DNA from: Scheffersomyces stipitis CBS 6054
Lineage: Eukaryota; Ascomycota; Pichiomycetes; Serinales; Debaryomycetaceae
DNA length: 64,000 nucleotides
Assembly: GCF_000209165.1 (NCBI RefSeq)
Contig: NC_009045.1
Location: 1,488,001-1,552,000 of the forward strand
Direction of reading: 5' to 3'
Notes under the pieces: model-generated
Database searches by the model: none
What the model was told of the DNA's origin: nothing
The model's input: only the letters and a program-made list of their open reading frames with translations
Program-made: the position numbers and the translations under genes
Shown here: positions 9,964-21,412 of the stretch, in pieces
How the letters are laid out: each line of letters starts with the position of its first letter
Numbering within the stretch: position 1 is the stretch's first letter

Positions 9964-12084
9964 CGGTAATGTGGGAGCATTCTTTGTAGGATCCCATTGA
10001 TCCCGGTGGGCATACTCCTACATGCGACCCTTACAAGGTTTGAGATATTTTTTGTACGTTTGAAGTTTTGTGTATGGTTGCATGCTCGTACCACACAATG
10101 TGACACTAGAAACTAGAACGTACCATTTATGGCACTACAATCGGTTCGGAATGTCAGAGACGAAGAGACGATTCCAGAATACATCGCTACAGAGTTTCAC
10201 TAATTTAGGTGTGCCAAGCATGAGGGCTAAGCCAGGAAGTTAGACCAGGAAAGTATTAGAGACTGTGAAAATATCGAGATTCTCAAGTTGACGAGAATGC
10301 CACCAGAACCGCAACGCATGACATGTAGATCGCATGGCGTGGCAGCATTTTTTTGATGGCAAACCCGAAATGTCAACAGTTCCCCCACGAGAATGAAACA
10401 GTTTTAACACGACAGAAACTGGAAATGTAGTTATAAATAATTCCCATGGAAGAGGCTCATGACATGCTTAGCCGGAAAAAGCAATCACGTGCAGGCAATT
10501 TAAAGTGAATGAAAACGTAATAGTTTAAGTGAGCGAAAAGGAGTTCGCCGACTCTCCTTTTCCTTCCATTTTTGACATAAATAATTTTTAGAACAATAAA
10601 TAAATAACATTTGATAGAAGGATCTGACGGTAGAGAAAAAAAAAATAGGTAACTAACAGCTGCGTGCAGGCTGCGAACGAATACATCAGCGAGTTACGAG
10701 AAATTTGTATGTGTATGTCAAAAACCGGGGCTGATTTCCAGATCCGGGGGTCTGAGACAAAAAATGTCAGCGCAGTCGGGCCCTGTGTATTCAGGAAATA
10801 GGGTGATACATGAATTAACATTGAAAGAAAACGTCTTGGCACCTCTACGAAATTTCGTCATTTTTCTTCTTGCCGCTTGTTCCACACTAGACACCAATTC
10901 GGAGACGTGACTGGATAGGGGGGAGTTGGCACATCTGCGGTCCGCTAAGGGAGCAGCCACGATTGTCTCTGACTCAGCCTGTGTTAGCGCAGCGCACATC
11001 CTCAAGATCCACCTAATTGTCAAATTCAGAAACATGCTGCTTTAGTCGAGGTTATTGGGAATTAGAGCTGTGCGCTTAATAATATTGTGCGAAATGAGAA
11101 AATATATTATTATCTCTGTTTGTGCAGTGGCATTTTCGTAAATGGCAAGATAGACTGTGATGCTCAGATGACACTGGCCAATATCAGGCCTGGCTAGGGG
11201 GACGAAATAGATGAGATTAGACTGGCGTTGTGGGGCTATTGTGGCCGAGAAAGCAAACAAACCTGCAGAATTGGTTTCGTAATCCTATCCCAAATTGAAG
11301 TGAAACGTTACAAAGAGCCGCATTTCAGACTTACGTAGCGCTAGGTTCGCGCGACTGGTAGCGCTGTCTCGTATTTAGGCCTCACTGTCAGCTGGGTTCT
11401 GGTCCAACCGCAACCATGTGTGTAGACGGAGGGAACGGTGGAAGTGCAAGCGGACCAATGGGTGCCTTCGGTTGGACGGTGTCAAAGTTGAAAATGAAAC
11501 GAACTCCTATTTCGTGCAGAAAGTCAGTCGGACAGAAACAGACGACAGAATGTCTTGGTTTTTTCGAGTACGAGTTTCTACAGTGAGTCTCAGTAAGGCT
11601 CAGCCTGTAAGGTAAAGAGGCGCCGCTAGCAAATTGTCTGGAGTGTCTGTCTGGGATCCCGGTAGTGCGGGTGCGTGTGGGACACCTCGGAAGTGTGTAA
11701 GTAGGCACTTTGTGCAGTGTTCTCCGGTCGGTCGGTTAAGTCAAGAATTTGACATTTTCGAAACACATTGCTTGTCACCTACCGCAGGAGCCCTGTTCAC
11801 GAAACATACCAAAACGCCAGAAAAAAATATTTCTGGAGCTGTCTTTTTTCTTGGTATTTGAAATGTGAATCTGTCCTTGATATTTTTTTTATTTTGCATG
11901 AATTGCATTAATTGTTTTTTTCGGAATTGCCAAATATCTTAATATATATTCAGCGTCTTTTCCTGTTGTATATTGTAGAGCTGTAGAAGAGCCTTGGACC
12001 TAATTTTTGTATTTGATTTCGATCTCACTTCCAGTCTCTTTTCGATTGCGATTTCTCCTCATATAACCAGAATCGTGCAATATT
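9964..12084. other. 2.1-kb intergenic region upstream of the homeobox gene
   Basis: No coding region is supported and the small frames are scattered. Just after the EXO70 stop is a possible hairpin (9985-10022). A CACGTG lies near 10487. The right end has a TATA-like TTAATATATATT near 11938-11950, about 140 bp before the homeobox ATG. The rest is probably an extended regulatory region. Confidence 0.45.
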
Positions 12085-12957
12085 ATGAACTTGAACAATC
12101 TCGTCAGTAGCGGAACTGCAACCACTGCAGCTCCTTCTGTCAAGGTTGATGCTACAGCTCCGGCTTCCGAAGCTTCGCAGAGAGTCAGCTTGCCTCCCAT
12201 ATCAGATATCTTGGTGAGCCGCTTGCCGCCAGTTCCTGGTGCGCCATCTTCGAGCTCGATCTTACCGCCACTTCCTCACCAATCTCTTCCATTTGCCGGA
12301 GGTCCTCCGCCAGTTCCGCAACAAGATAGCCGGAACCTCCCTCCAAACTACAAGTACTACGACTACTACTACGGTCTGAACGTTCCATCTCATCTGCTTG
12401 CCAACCATCTGATTTCACATCTGACTGCGTTGACGAGGTCGCCGTTGTCACACAACTCTCTGCCCGTATACGGAACAAACACCACACCTCCACCGGCACC
12501 TCCAACATTGAGACACAACTCGACCAACTCATACAACCTCAACGTCCAGTATCCCCCACATCAGCATCAACACATCCCTCACCCACATCAGCCTCCTCAC
12601 TTGTACAAAACGCACAGCCTGCCTATCGGAGGCATTCCCACTATTTTGGGAGCACACATCCACCAGGGCGTGCAGCACCTTCACCAGCGTCAGCAGGCAC
12701 ATGAGTTGGACGACGAGAGACTGTTGTCGCCTGGCAACAAGCGTAAAACGAGAAACAACTTGCCCAAGGAGATCACATACATCTTGCTCAAGTGGTTGAA
12801 CGACCACTTGAGCCACCCATACCCTAACTCGTTTGAAAAGAACCAGTTGATGATGATGACCGGATTGAACCAGCAGCAGTTGAGCAACTGGTTCATCAAC
12901 GCCAGAAGAAGAAAAATCAAGCTGTTGAAGGAACAGAAGCGTTTGAACTTGGTGTAG
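12085..12957 (+). CDS. TALE-class homeobox transcription factor (Cup9/Tos8-like)
   Basis: A 290-residue protein with a TALE homeodomain at about 218-281, at the very C-terminus. Marks are KRKTRNNLPKEIT, then LSHPYPNSFEKNQL with the three-residue loop extension (PYP) between helices 1 and 2, and the recognition helix LSNWFINARRRKI. The N-terminal two thirds is low-complexity and rich in Pro, His, Ser and Tyr, as expected for an unstructured regulatory region. S. cerevisiae Cup9 represses PTR2 (dipeptide transporter) and Tos8 is a related chromatin-bound factor. I cannot decide between them, although a homeodomain ending at the C-terminus is more like Tos8. The gene sits alone in about 6 kb of non-coding DNA. 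Confidence 0.88.
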   Translation: MNLNNLVSSGTATTAAPSVKVDATAPASEASQRVSLPPISDILVSRLPPVPGAPSSSSILPPLPHQSLPFAGGPPPVPQQDSRNLPPNYKYYDYYYGLNVPSHLLANHLISHLTALTRSPLSHNSLPVYGTNTTPPPAPPTLRHNSTNSYNLNVQYPPHQHQHIPHPHQPPHLYKTHSLPIGGIPTILGAHIHQGVQHLHQRQQAHELDDERLLSPGNKRKTRNNLPKEITYILLKWLNDHLSHPYPNSFEKNQLMMMTGLNQQQLSNWFINARRRKIKLLKEQKRLNLV

Positions 12958-15900
12958 GGACTGTACTAGAATGTAATAACAAGGACCAGCACTGGCTGCT
13001 GGCCCGTCTTGGATAAAAAGGTAATTAGCGGGTCTATAGGAATATAAGGTAAAAGGAAAAAAGTGTAGACAGAGAGATACGACTGAATGTTTTGAGCTAC
13101 GAGGGCATTCAAGCTAGCTGGAAGATAGGACGGATATATGGGTTTAACTCTTCCGGCACTGGTTAATACTTCACCCCATGCGAATGGAGCCATAAGAATA
13201 CAAAGTGTAATAGAAACTAGTTTTATGTCAACTTGAACGGTTTTATGAGACTTACTACGAACTGAAAGGGCATGAGAACAACGTACAAGCTGCTATTGGA
13301 TAGCAATAGAAATGTGTAGATTCAGCAATAGAGGTTGCAATTTGTTGGCAAATCCCTCGGACGAATTAGGTATTAGTCTGGGTGGACCAGTACGAGAGTT
13401 CGGTACTCCTAGCCCCGTAATTGTCTACAGCTACAGCTACCCTGAATCCATATCTTTAGGCAAATAGAGCTTTATTATCCGAGCTCTTGCAATGGGTCCA
13501 GGCACTTTTCGTAGACTTTGGATCGAAAGCATAGCAGTCGCCAAGACAAGGTGTTTGCCAGATAATTACCTGTGAAAATATCATTTACGTTGCTCCAATT
13601 TAGACTGTGGATGGAACCATGTCAAAGAGCTAATAAATAACTCGTTGGTACGGCGTAAGGACGATCTTGGCCTGAAAGCCGAAGGAACCTGGGGATAAAT
13701 CACGGCGGAGAAAACAGAAATACAAGAGAATAATAAGCTGATTAGAGATTATTTCAGATTATCACCTAATGAAATAGAAGCAGAGAAACACCGAACTAAT
13801 AACAGGAGACGAATAAATTTTCAACCAAAATCCTAATGAAGATTCTGTCCCACGGTATCAAAAACACATACAATTGGGCTACCTTCTGTCCCCCTATATG
13901 GCCCCTGTTAAACTATGGAACTGCATTTCCACGCTTCTAATGAACATTTTCACTAGCCTACATACAAATTGCTCTGAATTAGTTCCATAAATTTGTCCGA
14001 CAATTTCCCAGCCAGACACTCGCCAGTTATCATCGCTCGTCATTGTCTGCTGCTGATAATCCCACGGCCACCGAACAATATTCCCCCCATTCAGAAGAGC
14101 TGTTATGACTGACCACGCTTCGTAAATTATTCCATCGAAAATTTATCTATCGCACGCCTTGTGGGGCCAGATCCCAAGCGATTAGACACCTTTGATGACA
14201 CGCCAATCAAAAGGAGGCGATCGCTCAACACGGCAGAAGCAGGGGGGATATCAGAACTGATGTTTATCTATCTCGAAGCAGCATTCCCAGTCCCTACTCC
14301 TCGTTAGAATAAGCTGCTGATCGCCTGGACCAGGGGAACCCTAGCAGAACCAAAGACTTGTGTCACGTGATGGGACTAAGCCCTTTTCTGCTACTCTGTC
14401 AAACCTCTCAATTTCTGTGGTGCATGTATGGGGCCGAAGCTTTTCCTGATTAGAAAATTACTGCACCGATTTTTCTTGGCATGTACGAGCCCCGGTGCAG
14501 AACCGAGACCGGTCGGATTTGATTCTAGTTCGTAATCATGACAGTATGTGTCAATCCTGGTTTGCACAGGTTTCTTATCTCTGCTGTCAGACAAAAAATT
14601 CTAATTAGTACTACATTAAAGTTTGATTACCAGTATTATTTGGCAGTCTGTATTGTGTATTATTTTTATTTGATGTTTTTTTTTTCGCTTTAATTCATTT
14701 GTGCTTATACTTTGGCTAATTCAATTCCACGTCCGCTAGAGATAATGTAGCTTTTGACAAACGCCGTTCCCCATATGTACGTGACTGGCTAATGAGGTTT
14801 AGCCAAGTTCTCTTGCCAACGTTTTGCACGTGATGGAACCTTTTGGGTAGCAATCCACAAGGAATACCCCCCTGTAGAGACTGCGGTTGTCTATTTTTAT
14901 CGTCTTTGGTTGTCTTCAGTAAGGTTTTAAGGTTGGAAATGCTATTGTTGCATGAACATCAATAACTCGATTCAGTCAACGTTTCTTTCGTTAATTTCTT
15001 GTCCGCCATATGCCATTACCACCTGCAATATCGGAGCTGAAACTGACGGAGCGGGGTATCAAATCCTTCGTTTGTCACCTGTTAAGGCAGCGACAATGCT
15101 TTTGGACAATTGAAGTCGAATTGTAGGAGACCGTTAGTAGTCTTGTCGCCTACAAGCGGACGTGTGCGCCGCGAGTTGTTGACTTTAGTGCATAAACTCA
15201 TTTCACCTTTCACAATGACAATTTGTGATATCTTTTTCTGGTGGCTACGTGGTTTAGATTTGTTCTATTTCAAGATGACGCAGTATACATCTTCTAGAAG
15301 ATAATTTTGGCGCAGATTTCGCTTCCAATGACCTAGTTTCGCCGTATCTACTTTAGTTTTTTGTCTCCAACCAATATTATTTTCCTGATTCTGTGTTCGT
15401 GTGGTATGATTGGCGATTGTCGAACGGTGTAAAGCTTATTATCGGCCTGAACAATTGTGCTAGAGTGGTTGTGGTAGAGATTCAGCCGCATTGAGACGTT
15501 GGTGCAAGCGAGCGATGCCGTGTGATTTGAGTGGAGAAACTCAAAACCAGGTGCAAAGATGCTTCTGAAATTCTGTCTCATTCCCATTTAATCGATTTCT
15601 AGTCTATGCAAGGAAAAAAGGGGGACGATATTTACCTGTGAAATTATCACCTCAAGCACGCTTTGCCAAATTGTAGACAGACCCCAAAACAGGAAGCTGT
15701 AACAGAATAACAGAAATAGATCAACCGTTCCACAAGTGGAAGGGTCACATTCCGCTCTGCACAACTTCGTGTCATATTGTCTTGACTTTCTGGCTGTGCT
15801 GTGCCTATACGGTCTGGTGCCAATTTACTGGCACAATTGCTCCTGCTACTGACGTTACTGCAGGCACCAGAGACAATAATGCCCAGGAGCACAATTAGTC

Positions 15901-16625
15901 AACTTTCCCAAAATTCGACATGCAATTAGAATACTTCTGGGCGGAGTTGTGCTTACACTCTAGACGATTCGATTATCCTGATTATGCTGACTACTACAAG
16001 AGGAAACGGAGGAAACGGAGGAACCCTCCCTAAGTTTACCAAAGAGTCTGTTTGTTTTCTACCTACAATGGAATGGCATGGTTTCTCCCGTTCGTGCGCT
16101 TCTTGCAAACTGAACACACAAGAACTCTGTACTACGAGCCCAGTGGAAAAACTCATCCGCCATAGTGTAACATTGTAAATCTTTGTATAATTAGCCGAAC
16201 ACAGACTATCCCATTTGGAAATGAAACAATCTTGTGTCTCCATCGGAACTTTATCTAGAAAGTAGCGAAAGCACCAAACCAGACCACTTAAAATCTGAAA
16301 ATCATATGCCCTCGCTATTGGGATCAGCACCGGTTCCAGTTCCGAGGGTTGCATCTCTGCAGTGGGAAATTGGTGCATAGCGAAGCTTCGCACCGAAGGC
16401 GTGCGTCTGTTCCCCGTGATCTGAGTCGTGTGATGTTGACGTCGGTCACTTGACTGGTCACGTTCTGTCAACGCCAAAAAGAGCATACGAGAATTAAAAA
16501 GTTTCTTCAGAAATGTAAACACGCCTGCAGACAGTCCAGGTGAATAATCTCCAGAGTTCCATAGTTAAGATCGGATTCTAAATGCTATTCTTTTTATCGC
16601 CTAACTTCAAACATTCGCTAGCAAA
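12958..16625. other. 3.7-kb intergenic region
   Basis: The longest gene-free stretch here. The best frame (minus, 15953-16486 from its first ATG) matches nothing I know and is not called. Visible structure: a 23-nt element present twice with two mismatches (13561-13583 and 15627-15649), and the decamer CACGTGATGG at 14364-14373 and 14827-14836. Long non-coding RNA or distal regulatory DNA is possible, but the sequence does not show it. Confidence 0.4.
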
Positions 16626-17894
16626 ATGTCTTCTGTATCGTTGATGTCACCCTCAGATGCGCTTGTGTCGGTAGCGGATCACATTCTTGATTCGCTCACT
16701 GATTTGAACAAATTGGAGTACAACAAGAAAGGCAGAAAGTACAGATTTGTCAATAACAACTTCCAGCGTGTTCGTGAGGAAGATAAACATCTAGTCATAT
16801 GTCCTGAAGACCCCCTGCTCAATTTGGCTGTAATCTCGGCTTTCTTTATTCTCTTCAATATTAACAACGGAGATATTCTCCAGAGGTATCCTGACTTCTG
16901 TCTCAGTATTATTGGAGTAGCCCAGAAACTTGAAAACGAAGGCTGGACTGAGGAAGAAAATTCCTCTGTGGTCCATTACAAAAATGCTCGGTTTGATCCC
17001 TTGCCGGCCAAGGATATCGCCTTGCAGTATTTAGAAGAATACCGTATAGAACAGAAACATATTGAAATGGGACTCAACTTGATGCTTTGCTCGAAGTTGA
17101 ATTTTCTTCACACAGACCATCACATAGGCACCAAACTTGAAGGATATTATATGAAACACTATGTGAGCGATTACTTCGGTGCGGATGCTCTTGAATCGCC
17201 AGATGTATTAGTTGCACTCAAGAGTTTTGTACATTGGGGGAACATCAAAGGATTTTTGTACAAATTGGGAGTACCCAATGTCAGTGTAAGTCCTGAATTA
17301 GTAGAGAAATTCTCGACTTTCCCGGAACCCTCAGACGAGCTCAAGGCTAGTGTATACGATCGCTACCCCAGTGGAACATCAAAGTATTCGCTTATCCGAA
17401 AGTCGGTAGATATTTTGGGAGATTGGCGTTATTCCAAACTTATGCCATATCCCAGCTCTACGCAATTCGATTTGACCTGGCTTTACACATTGTGTCACGA
17501 CATTGAAAACGATCCAATTAGATATCATTTGCGGTCAAAGGCTAAGGGATTGTGTGAGGATCCAGTCAACTTGGCTGAACTTTCGAGTCAGCACAGCAAA
17601 CAAGTCAAGAGTCTTTTAGACTTTATTTCTCTTCTCATCAACGTGTTCCATGAAACAGGAGGTGAATTCTTGCTCCAGAACTCCAAGATTCCCAAGTTCA
17701 CCAACGACTTGATTGAGAAAAACAAAGATTACTATCAGAAGTTGCTCAAAGTTTGTGACAGCATTGACAGCTACGAAGAGAAGAATTGGGACTCGGACGA
17801 TATTGTTCTTCGGTTATTGGGTAATGTGGAAGGAGAGAGCCTTTACGATGTTGTGATGGGGATGAGGCAAAAGTTCATTGACGATTACGAGTGA
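16626..17894 (+). CDS. Unrecognised 422-residue protein
   Basis: A clean open frame from an ATG in good context (GCAAAATGTC) with normal yeast codon use. I do not recognise the family. The protein looks soluble and mostly helical, with no signal peptide and no full-length membrane segment, though LLNLAVISAFFILFNI near residue 65 is hydrophobic. Possible landmarks are YNKKGRKYRFVNNNFQRVREED near the start, LHTDHHIGTKLEGYYMKHYVSDYFG in the middle and WRYSKLMPYPSS later. CDHHIG-type metal sites are not complete. It stands alone between two large intergenic regions. It is probably a real fungal gene, but its function is unknown. Confidence 0.7.
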   Translation: MSSVSLMSPSDALVSVADHILDSLTDLNKLEYNKKGRKYRFVNNNFQRVREEDKHLVICPEDPLLNLAVISAFFILFNINNGDILQRYPDFCLSIIGVAQKLENEGWTEEENSSVVHYKNARFDPLPAKDIALQYLEEYRIEQKHIEMGLNLMLCSKLNFLHTDHHIGTKLEGYYMKHYVSDYFGADALESPDVLVALKSFVHWGNIKGFLYKLGVPNVSVSPELVEKFSTFPEPSDELKASVYDRYPSGTSKYSLIRKSVDILGDWRYSKLMPYPSSTQFDLTWLYTLCHDIENDPIRYHLRSKAKGLCEDPVNLAELSSQHSKQVKSLLDFISLLINVFHETGGEFLLQNSKIPKFTNDLIEKNKDYYQKLLKVCDSIDSYEEKNWDSDDIVLRLLGNVEGESLYDVVMGMRQKFIDDYE

Positions 17895-19322
17895 TTGTCT
17901 CAATGACATCCGCACACTACACTGGAGGACATTGTAGGAGCACAATTGGGACAACTAAAAATCGCATTATATATAGAACAGTTTAGGTGACCCGAATTTC
18001 ATGTTAACAACTAGAAATAATGTGGATCTTGTTTACTATCCAGATTCCAGTGTAATTACAAGTGGTAAAATGCAACAATAAAATTTTGCACCCTTTTCTT
18101 CCACGCAGGCAGCCCCCTAAGTGCATTAGCCAATTGCTTCAGACCCCAGACCATTGGGCCCCTGCATGTTCGGGAGCAGTATCACATGCTTTTATTATCT
18201 TCTGAGCCTCAGGACACTAATATCTCTTCCCCAGATCTCGGCAAGTGAAAAATTGGGTCCGATGAGGGAAGACAAATTTGCAATTAGCTGGATCCAGAGA
18301 AAAGACTACGGAAGTAGTCTATGGCAAAACCAGACTGACACAATCTGGCTGAAGCAACTAAAAACTGTATAACAATAAAAAAAAGAAATAGAGGAAGAAA
18401 CGGAAAGGAAGCGTAACTCAAGACTTGTAATTGCTGGGCTGTATTTCGAAGAAAAATTCTCACCAACAATTCCTGATTAATTTATCTAATTTTATTAACC
18501 ACCTGATTTGTTGGTGAATAACCCAGGCCATAAATATGACTTCGTCTTAGTCGACAATATTCCCACTTTTACCGGACAGTAAGCTTTATCGGCCTATTTT
18601 CAGGGCCAATAGGATTCTCTATGGGACTTTCTGAGACAAGTTCCTGGTAAAGTCGTGGCTGTCTATCCGCATAGACTGCCGATAGTGTCGGAGCTTCGGG
18701 ACTTCCTGCCTTATCGACATTTTTTCCTTCATTTTTGGAGCCATCGATTGTCAAAAAGACAAATTTTCAGCCTCATTTACCAATTTGCAATTTGGCTAAT
18801 TCATGCCTTCATGCGTTTTCAGATATATCGTGTAATTTGTATTATGGAGCCCCACACCATGAAAGTATCGGATGGTGCATTCTGGTTACCCTTGCTATCC
18901 GAACTAGAACTCATTTGGATGCAACGTCATTATGCAGCCATTGTGACACAAAAGCTGTATGTATGGAGTGCTGAAAAATTGTCCTCGCTATATTTATAGA
19001 CCACATATGGACAGATTTTTTAAGTGGTCTTGTAAATGAGATTTCTTTTTCACGAATATTCTTAAATTTTCATCTAATTTTGCAAGATTTTCTGGATTTT
19101 CCGTCGATTGTCTTTATAAAACTGTCTGGACCAGTTCCATCTTGAGTCTTCTTTTGTTAGCAGATTCTGTCATTCATTTGCACATTTAAATATTCCCTTA
19201 TCCAGTGAAATTACATCAGCCTGGTGAATTTTCACTTAATTTCAGCATACTGGGAATTTCTTTAATTCGTTTTATCAACTTTTCAAAACCAATTTTTCAG
19301 ATTTTACTTCATTAGCGTCGCC
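17895..19322. other. 1.4-kb intergenic region upstream of SV2-like transporter copy 1
   Basis: No gene is supported. It contains TTTTGCACCC at 18084-18093, the reverse complement of the GGGTGCAAAA motif seen elsewhere in the window, and a TATAAA at 19115-19120, about 200 bp before the next ATG. Confidence 0.45.
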
Positions 19323-20891
19323 ATGACATCAGAGAAAGACCGTTTGCCAGTCGAGGAGACGGAGTTTGAGAAGCCCGAAGATGGCTATGAAAAGGGTTTT
19401 GAGACGTCGTCCTCTGAAATAGATATGGTTGAGTTGGAGGCCCACGATGATGTCTTGACCAGAAAGATGAAGCTCATCAACGATGCCATAGACGAAATCG
19501 GTTTCACCTGGTACCATTTGAAGCTTTTCTTCCTTAATGGTATGGGGTATGCCACAGACACCCAATTAGTGTATATTGAGAGTTCGGTCAGAACCTTCAT
19601 CAACTACCAGTTTGGATATACCTTCCCGGTTTCCAATGAATGCTATGCTATAGGTATGATTCTTGGAGGTCTTTTCTGGGGGTTTTCTGCTGATTTGATA
19701 GGTAGAAAGTTGGCATTCAATCTCTCGTTGTTTCTTTCCGCCATCTTCACAATCCTCACAGGTACCATGGGTACCATGGCTTCGTATTGTATTTTTATCA
19801 TATTGATCTCATTTGCAGCAGGAGGAAATTTGGTACTTGATACTTGCGTCTTCCTCGAGTTCTTGCCTCACAAGCATCAATGGCTTTTGACATTTTTCGC
19901 CTTTTTCTGGGGTATTGGTCAAACCATTGCTGTTTTGCTTGCATATGCTTTCTTGCCTAACAACTCGTGTTCATCCGCTGATGATTGTCCTTCTCACAAG
20001 AACAAAGGTTGGAGATATGTGTTCTACACCAACGGTTGCATAGTATTGACTTTAGCTATTCTCAGATTGACAGTTGTCAGGTTGCATGAAACACCAAAGT
20101 TCTTGGTTTCCAATAACAGAGATGCCGAGGCTGTAGAAGTTTTGCAATCGATTGCTCTTAAATACAACCGTCAATGTTCCTTGACTCTTGACAAATTGGA
20201 GGACTGTGGAACCATTTCAATCAATGAAGATTACAGACATAAAATGAACTTCAAGGGCACTTTCAACTTGATGTTCCGTCATGTAAAGATCTTGTTTGCT
20301 ACTAGAACGGCTATCAGATCTACAGTGTTGCTTTTCGTGTCGTGGTTCTTGCTTGGAATCGCCTATCCGCTTTACTCCTCGTTCTTGCCAGTGTACTTGG
20401 CTACTAGAGGTGCCAATATCTCGGCTGACACCGTTTCTGGGGTTTACCGTGACAACTTGATTTCCAACGCTGCTTCCATTGGAGGTCCTTTGATTGCTGG
20501 TGCATTGCTTTATCTTGTTCCCCGTCTTGGTCGAAGAGGGGTTTTATTCATCGGAGGTGTTCTGACCATGGCTCTTTTATTTGGCTACACTGCTATAAGA
20601 ACCAGAGGTCAGAATGTTGGTTTATCTTCTGCTGTGTACTGTGCCTTGTATATTTATTACGGTGTGATCTACGCATATACTCCTGAGGTTATGCCTTCTG
20701 CTGCTCGTGCCACAGGAAACTGTCTCTGTTTGGTTTGCACCCGTATAGCGACCGCAATTGTACCCGTGATTGCCTGGTTCTCCAACACAAGCTCGCTGGT
20801 TCCTATCTGGATCTGTGGAGCTGCTGTTGGTATTATTGGTATCATTGCTTTGTTCTTGCCGTTTGAACCTAGTAAGCACAGAGTTGTTTGA
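19323..20891 (+). CDS. MFS transporter, SV2-like/sugar-porter superfamily (copy 1)
   Basis: A 522-residue protein with an acidic cytoplasmic N-terminus (about 65 residues) and about 12 membrane segments. Family marks are FGFSADLIGRK-type loop 2-3 (WGFSADLIGRKLAF), AAGGNLVLDTCVFLEFLP in segment 4-5, ETPKFL after segment 6 and YTPEVMPSAARATG near segment 11. These are typical of fungal SV2-like metabolite:H+ symporters within the sugar-porter clan. The substrate is unknown. NNSCSSADDCPSHKNKGWR between segments 5 and 6 is an unusual Cys-rich external loop shared with copy 2. The two copies are tandem and co-oriented. Confidence 0.88.
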   Translation: MTSEKDRLPVEETEFEKPEDGYEKGFETSSSEIDMVELEAHDDVLTRKMKLINDAIDEIGFTWYHLKLFFLNGMGYATDTQLVYIESSVRTFINYQFGYTFPVSNECYAIGMILGGLFWGFSADLIGRKLAFNLSLFLSAIFTILTGTMGTMASYCIFIILISFAAGGNLVLDTCVFLEFLPHKHQWLLTFFAFFWGIGQTIAVLLAYAFLPNNSCSSADDCPSHKNKGWRYVFYTNGCIVLTLAILRLTVVRLHETPKFLVSNNRDAEAVEVLQSIALKYNRQCSLTLDKLEDCGTISINEDYRHKMNFKGTFNLMFRHVKILFATRTAIRSTVLLFVSWFLLGIAYPLYSSFLPVYLATRGANISADTVSGVYRDNLISNAASIGGPLIAGALLYLVPRLGRRGVLFIGGVLTMALLFGYTAIRTRGQNVGLSSAVYCALYIYYGVIYAYTPEVMPSAARATGNCLCLVCTRIATAIVPVIAWFSNTSSLVPIWICGAAVGIIGIIALFLPFEPSKHRVV

Positions 20892-21371
20892 GACTTCTGG
20901 AAAGTCCGTTATTTATTTCGTGTATTCATGCAATACAAAGCATCCAGACGAGAGTCTGATAAGAGAATCTTAAGAGTATACTCTAGACAATCGCCTTGGT
21001 ATCTAGAGTTGACTTATATAGCATTAGATATAACTAGATAAAGAGTAGCTCGCTAATTAAAGTTCACTATTTCCAGCTATTATATTGTAGACTAATACTA
21101 CAATAGACTAAATGAGCCAGATAAATTGTTGAAGCAAGATTAGGTACACTAGTTGTTCATTTCCCTGCCGAATACTTACCGAACAATAGATAAGACCCAG
21201 CTTTGGGCATTTCCCGAATTTTAAGGGTTCTTCTCCATTCCAGAGACTAGTACGGCCGTGCATAATGAGCCACGAACCAGACTCTAAATCTATCGGCCTA
21301 AGCCATTGCCAGAACAGAATTTTTTCTAACTGTACGATCCAGCCTGTTATAACAGCTCATTGTCTGTAAAT

Positions 21372-21412
21372 CATGGGGATATCCTGAAAGTCCCCAGGAT
21401 ATTTTCCCCATG
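21372..21412. repeat. Imperfect inverted repeat (15-bp stem with a 3-nt bulge)
   Basis: Left arm CATGGGGATATCCTG (21372-21386) pairs with right arm CAGGATATTTTCCCCATG (21395-21412) across an 8-nt loop. All 15 left-arm bases pair and three right-arm bases bulge out. A T6 run follows about 20 nt later. Confidence 0.8.

Noticed and set aside
15953..16522. 189-codon minus-strand frame in the large intergenic region
   Set aside because: It begins with GTG, the first ATG gives about 178 codons, no domain or motif is recognisable and codon use looks random. A real gene cannot be fully excluded.
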